From Erythroxylum novogranatense (Eukaryota > Streptophyta > Magnoliopsida > Malpighiales > Erythroxylaceae): a stretch of DNA of 64,000 bases. Positions 23,917 through 34,024 of the stretch are shown here, in pieces. Location of the stretch: assembly GCA_029891385.1 (NCBI GenBank), contig CM057224.1:4402001-4466000 (forward strand), in the 5' to 3' direction. Every line of letters starts with the position of its first letter. The stretch's first letter is position 1. The notes under the pieces are model-generated. The model made no database searches and had not been told where the DNA came from. It was given only the letters and a program-made list of their open reading frames with translations. Both the position numbers and the translations under genes were made by a program.

Positions 23917-24762
23917 ATGGCAGAAAGCACGCGAGGCGCCGAAACTCGTCGATTGGAAGAGAGCATCAAAACAATGATGGAAGCTCAGTCACGTCATGAA
24001 AAAGAAATCGGAGAAATGAGATCTATGTTTCAGCAACTCCTGCAGAAAATGGGTAGAGAGGAGTCGGAATCACCAGTACGAATTAGTGTGGATGGAGGTA
24101 GAGGATCGATAGTGACGAGGTCTACCAAGACTGACTTCCCCACCTTTGACGGAACCGGGGTACAAGGTTGGAGTTATAAGTGCGATCAATACTTCACAAT
24201 GGAGCAAACACCGGAGGAGATGAAGATACGGTTGGCATCTCTTCACTTGGAAGGAGTTGCTCTTGAATGGTATCAACTAACAATCCGGAATAGGAAGGAG
24301 AGCGCTGACATGAAATGGGAGGAGTTCATCTCCCTGGTCCGACAGCGTTTTGACGAAAATATTTTTGAAGATCCCATAGGTGATCTAAAGGAGCTACGAC
24401 AGCAAGGAACGGTACTAGAGTATTGTGCCTTGTTTGACCGATACTCCAACAGATTAGTGCTGCCAGAGGAATATCTAGTGGGGTTCTTTCTCAAGGGGCT
24501 CAAACCGGAACTGGGACTAACGGTGAAGATGATGGACCCACGCACCTTGCACCAGGCGTATACGTGGGCACGTAAACAAGAGGCAATCATGGCGTCGAGT
24601 GCTCCGGTTTATTTTGGGAAGGGGGGCAGAGCAGGAAGCACGGATGGAAGCGGAACCGTTCCTTACAGGGGAAACACAGTTACCATTGCTCCACCCATAC
24701 CGAGGCAGTCTCAAGAGGTGGGTTACTGCCCACCCCAGGAGGTCAAGGAGGTCGGAATATGA
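23917..24762 (+). CDS. gag: Chromovirus Gag
   Basis: Structural capsid-like protein of the young chromovirus. The first ~50 residues are charged and likely coiled coil (EESIKTMMEAQSRHEKEIGE). A retrotransposon Gag domain follows at about residues 70-215, with the usual TFDGTGVQGWSYKCDQYF start, WEEFISLVRQRF, and a YSNRLVLPEEYLVGFFLKGL block. The start is the first ATG after the primer-binding site. The frame ends at 24762 just before the zinc knuckle, which lies in the overlapping pol frame (-1 relative to gag). Related plant elements usually have a single gag-pol frame, and the other frame reads smoothly into pol from about 24721. This is therefore most likely a one-base deletion in a G-run rather than programmed frameshifting. 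Confidence 0.85.
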   Translation: MAESTRGAETRRLEESIKTMMEAQSRHEKEIGEMRSMFQQLLQKMGREESESPVRISVDGGRGSIVTRSTKTDFPTFDGTGVQGWSYKCDQYFTMEQTPEEMKIRLASLHLEGVALEWYQLTIRNRKESADMKWEEFISLVRQRFDENIFEDPIGDLKELRQQGTVLEYCALFDRYSNRLVLPEEYLVGFFLKGLKPELGLTVKMMDPRTLHQAYTWARKQEAIMASSAPVYFGKGGRAGSTDGSGTVPYRGNTVTIAPPIPRQSQEVGYCPPQEVKEVGI

Positions 24763-26442
24763 GCTATAAGAGTCCTCGCAACAGTAGAACGACGAGTAGT
24801 CGGGAGTTCGACGAGAAGAGGGCCAAAGGGTTGTGTTTCTGGTGTGACGAGAAATATACTCCAGGTCATAGATGTCGGAAGAAGCAATTCCAGTTATACA
24901 TGGTCGAAGAGCCAGAGGAAGAGGAGGAGGCGATTGAAGAAATGGAAGATGGAGCTCCCCTCAATCCCAAAATCTCGTTGGAAGCCATGTGGGGCTTGAA
25001 GGACCTTGCTGACTACAAGCAGTTAAGAATAATGGGGAACTACCGCAATAAACCTCTTCACATACTAGTTGATAGCGGAAGCACGCACAACTTCTTGGAT
25101 GAACGAATAGTGGGGAAGGAGAAGGTGGATACCGACAGCATTACACCCATAAGCATTACAGTAGGTGGAGGTTTGAAACTGGAATGTCGACAGATATGCA
25201 GAAGATTTGTGTGGAGAATGCAGGGGGTTCAGTTTGAAACTGAGGCGCTAATCATCAAGCTGGGGGGCTGTGACATGGTGTTGGGGGTCCAATGGCTGAG
25301 CACCCTGGACGATGTCTTATGTAATTTCAGGAAACACACTATGGAATTCCAATGGGAGGGGAAGATCGTGAAATTGACAGGGAAACCAGACACGCTAGCC
25401 AAGGAGGTGTCGGGTAAGAACTTCCATAAGGTGGTTCAAAACTCTAACCAGAGTATGCTGTTTATGTTGAGATTGACAGAACCGATGGAGCTCCAAATGC
25501 AGAGATTGACAGTTAACGACGATGATCAGACCAGGGATGAACTGGAAGGGTTGTTGGCAGAATTTGGGAAAATTTTCTTGGAACCTCAAAGCTTACCACC
25601 GAAGCGAACGTGCGATCACGCGATTCATCTTAAGCCGGGGGTGGAATCAATCAATGTGCGACCATACCGCTACTCTGGAGAACAGAAGGACGCAATTGAG
25701 CAGGCCGTGCGGGAATTAGCAGATCAGGGGTTTATAAGGAAGAGTGTGAGTCCTTACGCTTCTCCGGTAATTTTGGTAAGGAAAAAAGACAACTCGTGGA
25801 GGATGTGTATCGACTATAGGGAATTAAACAAGCATACAATAAAGAGCAAGTTTCCGATCCCACTGATAGAGGAGCTTTTGGAGGAACTACAGGGTTCAAG
25901 CTGGTATTCCAAACTGGACTTACGGTCTGGATACCACCAGATAAGAATGAGGGAGGAAGATATACCCAAAACGTCTTTTAGAACCCATGAAGGGCAGTTC
26001 GAATTTTTGGTGATGCCTTTTGGCCTCACTAACGCGCCTTCAACATTTCAAAGTCTTATGAACGATGTATTCCAACCTTTCCTTAGACAATTTTTACTGG
26101 TGTTCTTTGATGATCTGCTTGTGTACAGTGCAGATTTCCAGCAACATTTAGAGCACCTCCGGATGGTTTTGGACGTGTTGCGGCAGCACCAGTTATTTGT
26201 GAGAGGAAGTAAGTGCACGTTCGGAGCCAGACAAGTCGATTATTTGGGCCACTCTGTCTCAGAGAAAGGAGTCGCTACAGATCTTAAGAAGATAGAGACG
26301 ATTCAACAGTGGCCCCAACCTCGTTCATTAAAGGAGCTCCGGGGATTCTTAGGGCTAACGGGCTACTACAGGAGGTTCATTCGGCAATATGGGGTATTAG
26401 CAAAGCCGCTCAGTGCGATGTTAAAAAAACAGGAAGCAGGGC
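24759..26442 (+). pseudogene. pol: Chromovirus pol, first part (zinc knuckle, protease, RT), split by insertion
   Basis: N-terminal section of the polyprotein. A zinc knuckle (Cys26, Cys29, His37, Cys39) is followed by the retropepsin motif LVDSGSTHNF near residue 104 and the reverse transcriptase from about residue 285. The RT motifs visible are [42 protein letters not shown] and the catalytic FFDDLLVY near residue 448. The frame then reads into GYYRRFIRQYG, the start of the connection to RNase H. At 26442 it is cut by the nested element. All catalytic residues are present; only the insertion truncates this part. Confidence 0.93.
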
Positions 26443-26825
26443 TGTAGCGCCCCCTCATCGTAGGGTACACATCGGGAAACCCGTAGGTCGCTCCGACACG
26501 TATCCTACGATAAAGGTTCACTACCAGAAAATTTCGCTAAAATCCACATGGCATCGCAGTATTTTAAGTCACAAAATAACAGTAATCAACAAATTAACAT
26601 CCAAAGTAATAATTATCCAGTACAGTAATCCAATCCAGAATAGACAAGTCTATCAGTCTCCTAACAAAACCAAAAAGGAAATTGATACAAACATCTATCC
26701 TAAGTCATCCTCAAAACACTAATCCAAATTGACCAGACACATGTGCCATCACGACCCTCACGCAACGCAACTCGCACGGCAGAAAGAAAGATCTTGAGCT
26801 AGAGTCTACTCTAACATCTGAAAAA

Positions 26826-26885
26826 TAGGTTGCAAATTTGGGTGAGTTTATAACTCGGTGAAAACCATCATCGATGGTTCACTAA
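26826..26885 (-). promoter_or_regulatory. Conserved LTR module with CCATCATCGATGGTT palindrome
   Basis: A GGTTGCAAATTTGGGTGAG block, ACTCGGTGA and AACCATCATCGATGGTT in this order, about 400 bp from the LTR end. The same module occurs in the partner LTR (about 34393-34453), the solo LTR (about 8505-8565, other strand) and the LTR fragment at about 50740-50803. The function is unknown. Confidence 0.6.
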
Positions 26886-28019
26886 ATCATGCATTACACA
26901 CGGCGTCTGACATAAGATACAAGAATATTTATTGTCGATATAATATAACAGATTCTGCGATGTCGGTAGCAATTTACAATACATGTAACAATAAGCGATG
27001 TCCGAATCGGTTTGCGATAACAAGTAACGATCTACAATAATTCACGTCATCACATATTTCAAGAATCGTCACCACACAAATAATCATGTAAATGCAATGC
27101 ATATGTGACTCTTTCCATTATTCGCCAGTGCCCAAGTGCTCGATCGAATCGGTGTGGGCGCGTGAGATTTCTCCCTCGGGCTAAGCCCGGACAAGATGCG
27201 ATATCTGAGCTCGAAGCTCTTTTCGGTGAAAATAGCAACTTGGGACACATTCCATTACGTGATCATGCATTTATGCATGCGATGTCATGTTCAAGAATTT
27301 ACGATGTGTGGCTATAAAGCCCAAAGACATCGATGCTCGATAGTTCAATGGTATGGCTATAAAGCCCAATATTCATCGATATCACGTAACGATGCGATTG
27401 ATTCGATAAAAACCAAGAGTCATATGGTAGTCATATAATTCACCTTTCCATGTAATTCACGATGAAGTATGTAAGCAACCGAGATTTGAGAAACCAACTA
27501 GGTTACTCACCAGAACTTCCGAAGCTCTCGCTGAAGTCCCAAAGAATGTCCGTGGAACGACGGTCCAATCAGTGCCTCTATAAAGATGAAATGCACATCC
27601 CATTACTAGATGCTCAATTTACCGTGACAAGAATGCATATGTCTCAATGAAATGATGTACAATGCATGTTCACGATTTCCTGCTAATACCCAATTTGGAC
27701 TCTTAGGTCCAATTCCCGACTCTTAGTTCATTGATCGACAAGAATTGCTCCATTCCTAGAATTCACCAATTTCCTCAATTCATATTCTCTATAACCATTT
27801 CCTATTCATTCGGTTAAAACCTCTATTGCAATTTCCAATTTAAAACTCCAATTTGAATTTAATCCTTAGTCGATTGAATTTGTACTTTTCTAAGTCCCAA
27901 TTCCAAAACCTCAAACACACCTCTTCTGGACAACTAGGGTGGAGGTCGCGACCAGTGCGCTGGTGCTCACCCAGATGCCCATAGTCGCCTCGAGTTATTG
28001 CTCCTCTGCAGCCTCTCCT

Positions 28020-28265
28020 GCCCTCCGAGCTCTCGCTCTCTACCAGCCTCGCCTGTCTCACCGAGCTCTCGCTCCTCTACCGCCTCTCCCGTCTCCGAGC
28101 TCTCGCTCCTCTACCAGCCTCGCCGCCCTCCGAGCTCTCGCTCCTCTACCAGTTCTCGCCTGGCTCACCGAGCTCTCGCTCCTCTACCAGTTCTCGCCTG
28201 TCTCACCGAGCTCTCGCTCCTCTACCAGCTCGCCCGTCTCCGAGCTCTCGCTCCTCTACCAGTTC
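28020..28265. repeat. Tandem array (34-38 bp unit) in the nested 3' LTR
   Basis: Seven GAGCTCTCGCTC cores followed by variants of CTCTACCAGTTCTCGCCTG are arranged head to tail. Unit length and copies vary. The partner array at 35590-35800 has about six cores. Confidence 0.85.
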
Positions 28266-29469
28266 TCCTTCTTCCCAACACATCCTTAAACACAATTCCA
28301 GTGTTCCAGATCCCCGACTCAAAACTCTAACCCAAATTTTCCTCTGTGAACAACTCTCAATTAATTCGATACAAAATACAACAAATCCTTAGCTTCTATT
28401 CCTTCCAAGAACCATTTCCCTTAATTTATCAACACACATAACTCATCAATTTCATCGTTTAAACCTTAATATATATATAATCATCAAATATCTAAACCAA
28501 TCATCAATATAACTCAATCACCAACGAATCGTACTATCTAAGGCAAGAAAGAAGCAAACTTTCTTGATGAAAGCCTCAAGCTTACAACGATCACCAATCC
28601 CTTAACTCTTACACACTCACGATAACACCCAAAGTAGAACCCATCAAGAACACTCTCAACCACCCAATCGGACATAATAAATGCCATAAATGCAGAGAAA
28701 CCATTAATGACAACATTAAAACCATAAAACTTACCAATCACGGATCGAATCCACAGATCTCTCAAAACCACGAAACCCTAGAAATCCTTCAAAATCCTCG
28801 ATCTACCAATCTCAAGGCTTCCAACCTTTATCAATCAAGAGACATATTAGACTAATCACCATAAGGAAGAAGCCAAAAGAAATCAAAGGATCTCTCACCG
28901 TTGGGAGGAATCGAAATCACCGTAAAGGGAAAGAAGAGAAAGCGGAAAATGCCTTAGCAAACTTTTCCCAAATTTCTTTCAACCCTAGTATTTATAGCCC
29001 AACTCTCCAAATCGGTCCCAAATTTCATCTCAATTTCAATGGCTTAACACATAAATTTTCTATCGGAAAAATTCTAATTTTTCCATTGCCATTGGACAGC
29101 CCTTTCAATACTATACATCGAATCGATTACCACTCAAATATTTCCAAATCCGTATTTTCTCCCGAATTTCCGAAAATTTTCTAAAAGTCTCTATAAATTA
29201 CCAATCACCCATAAACATATTAAATCACCATTGAACTTAATTACTCTAATTTCTCAATTAACTCCCAATCCAATCGATCCATCGGTCCATAGTCACAATC
29301 AAATCTCGAAAATCATGAATGCACGTATCTAAGAATAAATGCATATGCAATAAGCCTGCTCTCTATAATTAGAGGCCGATATCATGCTCAACGATGAATG
29401 CGGTGAAACCTATCAAGATGGCTCATAAATACCAAAATACCCTTGCTAACAAAGAAGCGGGATGTTACA

Positions 29470-29482
29470 ATTCACCCTTCCT
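29470..29482 (-). other. Polypurine tract of the nested element
   Basis: On the minus strand AGGAAGGGTGAAT directly precedes the 3' LTR start TGTAACATC. Confidence 0.7.
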
Positions 29483-32400
29483 AATAAAAATTTCGTCCTC
29501 GAAATTTTATACTGTCCCATCAAATAAATGAGGATACCGCTCCTCATAAGCTCCTCCGCCTCCCATGTAGCTTCCTCGGAAGAGTGGTTCTTCCAAAGGA
29601 CTTTCACCAATGGAATCACACGGTTCCTCGGTTGCTTGACCCGTGATTCAATGATCCGCACTGGCTCCTCTACATAACTCATATCATCGCTATCTTGATG
29701 TCCCGAGCGGAATCACATGTGTCGGGTCCGATCGGTACCGTCGGAGCATACTTACATGAAATACATCATGCAACCGGGACATCTCGCTCGGTAAAGCCAA
29801 TCAGAAGCCGGTGGTCCAATCTTCTCAGTAATCTCATAGGGACCAATATACCGAGGGCTCAACTTGCCCTTATGGCCAAATCTCAATACTCCTTTCCAAG
29901 GAGACACTCGATCACCCACACTGTACTCCATATCTCTTCGATGCTGATCCGCATAACTCTTCTGTCTGTCTTGAGCCGCCTTGATGCGACTCAATCAATC
30001 AGATCTTATCTATCAGATCCTGGATCACTCGAGTCCCTCTATCAATCTCGACCCTCTTCATCCCAATACAATGGTGATCTACACTACCGCCATACAAGGC
30101 CTCATACGGTGCCATCCCAATCTTTGCTCGACATCTTTGGTTGTTGTATGCAAACTCTATCAATGCCAAGATCGATCCCATTACACCTCAACTCCAAACA
30201 CATGCCCAAGCATGTCCTCGATACCCCGATCGTCCTCTCACTCATCCATCTGTCTGAGGATGAAATGCGGTCTTGAAATTCATCTAGTACCCATAGCGAT
30301 CAGAGGCTCTTCCGAACCTCGATGTGAACACGGATCCTATGCGAAACTATTGACAACGGAACCCCATGCAACCGCATAATCTTCGCAACATACTTCGGGC
30401 CAACCGATCGAGAGTATTACTCTCCTCTTCGGCAAAAGTGAGCCGATTTAATAATCGGTCCACTATGACCCAGATAGCATCATGTTGCCTCGGTGTCTAG
30501 GCAACCCCATCCACGAAGTCCATAGTAATTCGCTCCCACTTCCACTCCGGAATGGGCAACTAATGCAACTTTCCCATGGAGCCCGATGCTCGCCTTAACT
30601 TTGCTGACATATCGGACATCTGACACGCATCGCCACTTGCTTCTTCATACCAGCCACCGAAATGTCGTCTCGTAGTATTATACATCTTGGTCAAACCAGG
30701 ATGCATAAGCGTCTGTGACCACATGAGCCTCCTCTAGGATCTCCTGTCTCGGATCATCAATATCCCAGCACACACACCTCCGTCCCATCCACAATGTCCC
30801 ATCTCTCAACTCGAACTCGAATCGACACCCGATCGAACTCTATCAATCGGTCTCACTAGTACCGGTCCCGATCCTCGAACCTCCGAATCTGTCATGCGCA
30901 AAGATCGGCCTAAGCCTCGAGTAGCAATCGGTGCTCCATCCCGACCTGCATCCAATCAGACATTCAGCGCTCAATTTGAATCGACTAGGCAATCTATCAA
31001 CTCAATCGAGCCGCACTCCCATAAGATCTCCTACTCGGTGCATAGGCCACCACATTGGCCTTACAGGGTGGTACTCAATCGCATAATCATAATCCTTCAA
31101 GAACTCTACCCATCTCCTCTGTCTCGAGTTGAGATCCCTCCGCTCGGCGAGATACCTCGACTCTTATGATCGGTGAAGATCCGGAACATCTCACCATACA
31201 AATAATGTCTCCAGATCTTGTGGCAAATACCATCGCAGCTAACTCCAAGTCATGGATCGGATAATTTACCTCGTGAGGCCTCAATCTGCCTCGAGGCATA
31301 CGCTAAAACTCTCCCATGCCGCATCAATACATCCTAATCCTCGATGCGAGGCATCATCAGAACCACAAAGCCTCCAGGTCCGGAAGGAATACCTAACACC
31401 GCGCGATGCCAACCGATGTTTCACTCCTCAAAGCTCTTCCGCATTCCTCACCCATCAATGGTACATTCTTCCTCAATAACCTCGTCAAAGGCGGAGATCA
31501 ACGAAACCCCTCGACGAATCTCCGATAATATCCGCCAATCCTAGAAAACTTGCAACTCGCATACCCTAGGGGCCTCCCAAATCATCATCGCCTCTATCTT
31601 GTGAGGATCCACCAGATACCCTCACCGGACACCACGTGTCCCGAAATACAATCTCATCAAGCCAAAATTCGACTTAGCAAATTTGGCGAATAATCGCTCT
31701 CTCTCGTGACTGCAAGACAATCCTCGGATGCTCGGCGTGCTCTCGACTATCCTCGAATAAACCAAGATGTGATCAATAAATACAATCACAAATCGATCCG
31801 GTAGGGCTGAAATATCCTATTCATCAAAGCCATAAAGGTCGCCGGGGCATTAGTCAACCCAAACGGCATCACTAAGAACTCAAGTGCCCATACCTACTCA
31901 GGAAAGCACTCTTGGGCACATCGCCTCCGCAATCCTCGGTGATAGTAACCGGATCAAGGTCCAACTTAGTGAACACTGAGCTCCTCAGAATCGATCAAAT
32001 AGATCATCAATCCTAGGCGGTGGATACTTATTCTTCATCACACCCGATTCAACCGCCTATAGTCAATACACGTCTCGAGTCCCATCCTTCTTCTTTACAA
32101 ACAAGATCGGAGCTCCCATGGCGAAACACTCGTCCGATAAACCCTTGTCCAATAGCTCTTGTAATCGAGCCTTAAGCTCTCTCGCCCACGGTGTCATCCT
32201 ATACGGAGGATCGATATAGAGCGGCACCGAACGAGATCGATCTCAAACTCTATCTCTCGCTCTGGCGGCAAACCCAGTAACTCCTCGAAATACATCCGGA
32301 AAGTCCCTCACTACGGAACCTCCTCCAATCTCCGCTCCACTCTAGAATCCACTACGTGAGCCAAATAGGCCTCACATCCTCCTGAATCAATCTCGTATTT

Positions 32401-34008
32401 CATAAAGGATATCATCCTCATGAGCCTTTGATCGACTCCTCTAAACACCACTGGGCTGGCCAGAGATTCCAACACGACCTCCTTGGCGTAACGGTCCATA
32501 ATAGCCCTATGCACACCAACCAATCCATCCCCAATATCACGTCAATCTCTCTCGAGGCAATATAATCAAATCAAGACTAATCTCGCTCGGTTAATCTGGA
32601 TCGGACATCCTATACATACCTCTCCCAATACAACAGACTACCCAGAGGTGTACTCACCTCCAACCCATATCAGAACCTCGCCTATTCCCATGCAGTCTAC
32701 ATGCTAAATGCGGTGCAATAAAGGAATGGGTGGATCCAGATCCAACAATGCATATACTTCTATGCGAAATAAGAAGCATACATGACAACATCCGGTGAGT
32801 CCCGGGCCTCCCGCCGTGTCATGGCATAGACCCTACTTTGTGATTGCTGCCGCCACTCGGTCCCCGGACCTCACTACAGAACCCTCACTCGGCCTTGGCC
32901 TCGACCTCGGCCTCTCCATCCCGATCCACCACCACGGCTCCACTGGGCCGTGGTATTATCGCTCGATCCGCCACCATAGTAGACCGGCTCCCAAAGTCTC
33001 GGGCGGTTCCTCACTAGGTGCTCCATCGAGCCACACCTCAGCGTGCTCCCGATAACCATCGGCACTCTCCAGCAGCCTCTTGCCACAGTGCTCACAATCT
33101 GGGGCGATCTGTCCACGACCTCTGCGCTACTCGCCACCACTAGCGATCTGTCAGGCGAATCGCCCCTCTGCCCATACCGGTCTGTTCGCCCTCCAATGGA
33201 CTGAAGGGCTGCTCGACGCTTATTATAACCTCTCACCAAGACTGTCACTGCTATCACTAGGTCTCTTATGTCGGGTCCCTGTCTGGTCCTCGATTGCATT
33301 CAGCAGAGTAATGCTTATCTCGACAAATGCAGCTCTCAACTTCGGTAAATGAGCTCATATCGATCTGCCACCGGTGCGAATCTCAAATTGAGTCCACCTC
33401 AAATCTCCGGCATCTGTCGGCCTCAAGAGTAATCGGTCTGAAGCATAGCCCATCAACTCGTTGAATCGAACTTCATAGTCACCACAATCATTTGTCTCGC
33501 CTCAACTCTAGGAACTCTTGCATCTTCATCTCTAAGTAGACCTTGGGCATGTAATTGTCCTGAAGGCCCTCGGAAAATCGTCCCATGTCGAGTGCGAGGC
33601 TTGGTGGTACTTGCCGGACAGCCCTCCACCACCGATATGCGGGACCACAAGCAAGGAGACAGAGTAATCGAACCTCTCCTCGTGGTCGCAGCCCATCCGG
33701 TCGAGGACTCGCTCGGTCCTCTCAAGCCATCCTCGACCTCCGCAGGTCGGTCTACCATAGAAGTCAATCGCCCCCCATTGCTAGCGATCGCATCGTCTGC
33801 GTTCCGTCTCACAGAACTCGAGGAGGTAACTCCTCCGAAAGAGGCATAGGGGACTCCTACTAGCTCCTACAGATTCTTGGTCACCGGCCGCTCTACTCGA
33901 TCTCCCATTACGGATGACCTAAAATGCAGAAGAAATTGGATCACCTCTGCTATTCTTACACAAAGATTCCACCTAATAACACTCTATGCCCAAAAGATGC
34001 CAAACTCG
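29470..34008 (-). pseudogene. Nested element gag-pol, heavily frameshifted
   Basis: Order on the minus strand: gag region (about 33.9-33.1 kb); a zinc-knuckle remnant near 33.0 kb, where a conserved cysteine codon reads CGC; protease (about 32.7-32.3 kb); RT and RNase H (about 32.2-31.1 kb, with YDLELAAMVFA-like sequence reading HDLELAAMVFA); integrase (about 30.6-30.0 kb, with LIEFAYNN and IGMAPYEALYGG); and the C-terminal SPRYIGPYEI and chromodomain block (29.99-29.45 kb, with LVKVLWKNHSSEEATWE). Frames break every 100-250 bp through tiny indels. The domain order and the Tekay/Del-type C-terminus match the element at 51.8-63.5 kb. No functional protein is possible as written. Confidence 0.8.
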
Positions 34009-34020
34009 GCTTTGATACCA
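34009..34020 (-). other. Primer-binding site of the nested element
   Basis: On the minus strand TGGTATCAAAGC, four bases after the 5' LTR end. It differs at one base from the usual initiator tRNA-Met site TGGTATCAGAGC. Confidence 0.85.
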
Positions 34021-34024
34021 CTAA

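Larger units (their letters stand above)
26443..29469 (-). repeat. 3' LTR of the nested element
   Basis: 3,027 bp, pairing with 34025-37002. It differs from its partner by many 1-5 base indels and substitutions, often at CAG or CTG. It contains a GAGCTCTCGCT tandem array near 28.0-28.3 kb and the palindromic module near 26.85 kb. Confidence 0.93.

Noticed and set aside
28020..28265. CRISPR-like array
   Set aside because: The units are contiguous variants without unique spacers, lie inside an LTR and the genome is a plant's.
27939..28330. Repetitive serine/leucine-rich plus-strand open frames
   Set aside because: They are translations of the GAGCTCTCGCT tandem array in an LTR and occur in more than one frame, the mark of a repeat, not a gene.
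32795..33863. Long plus-strand open frames within the nested element
   Set aside because: They are antisense to recognisable gag/protease sequence, and low stop density follows from the CpG-rich composition. No protein family resemblance.
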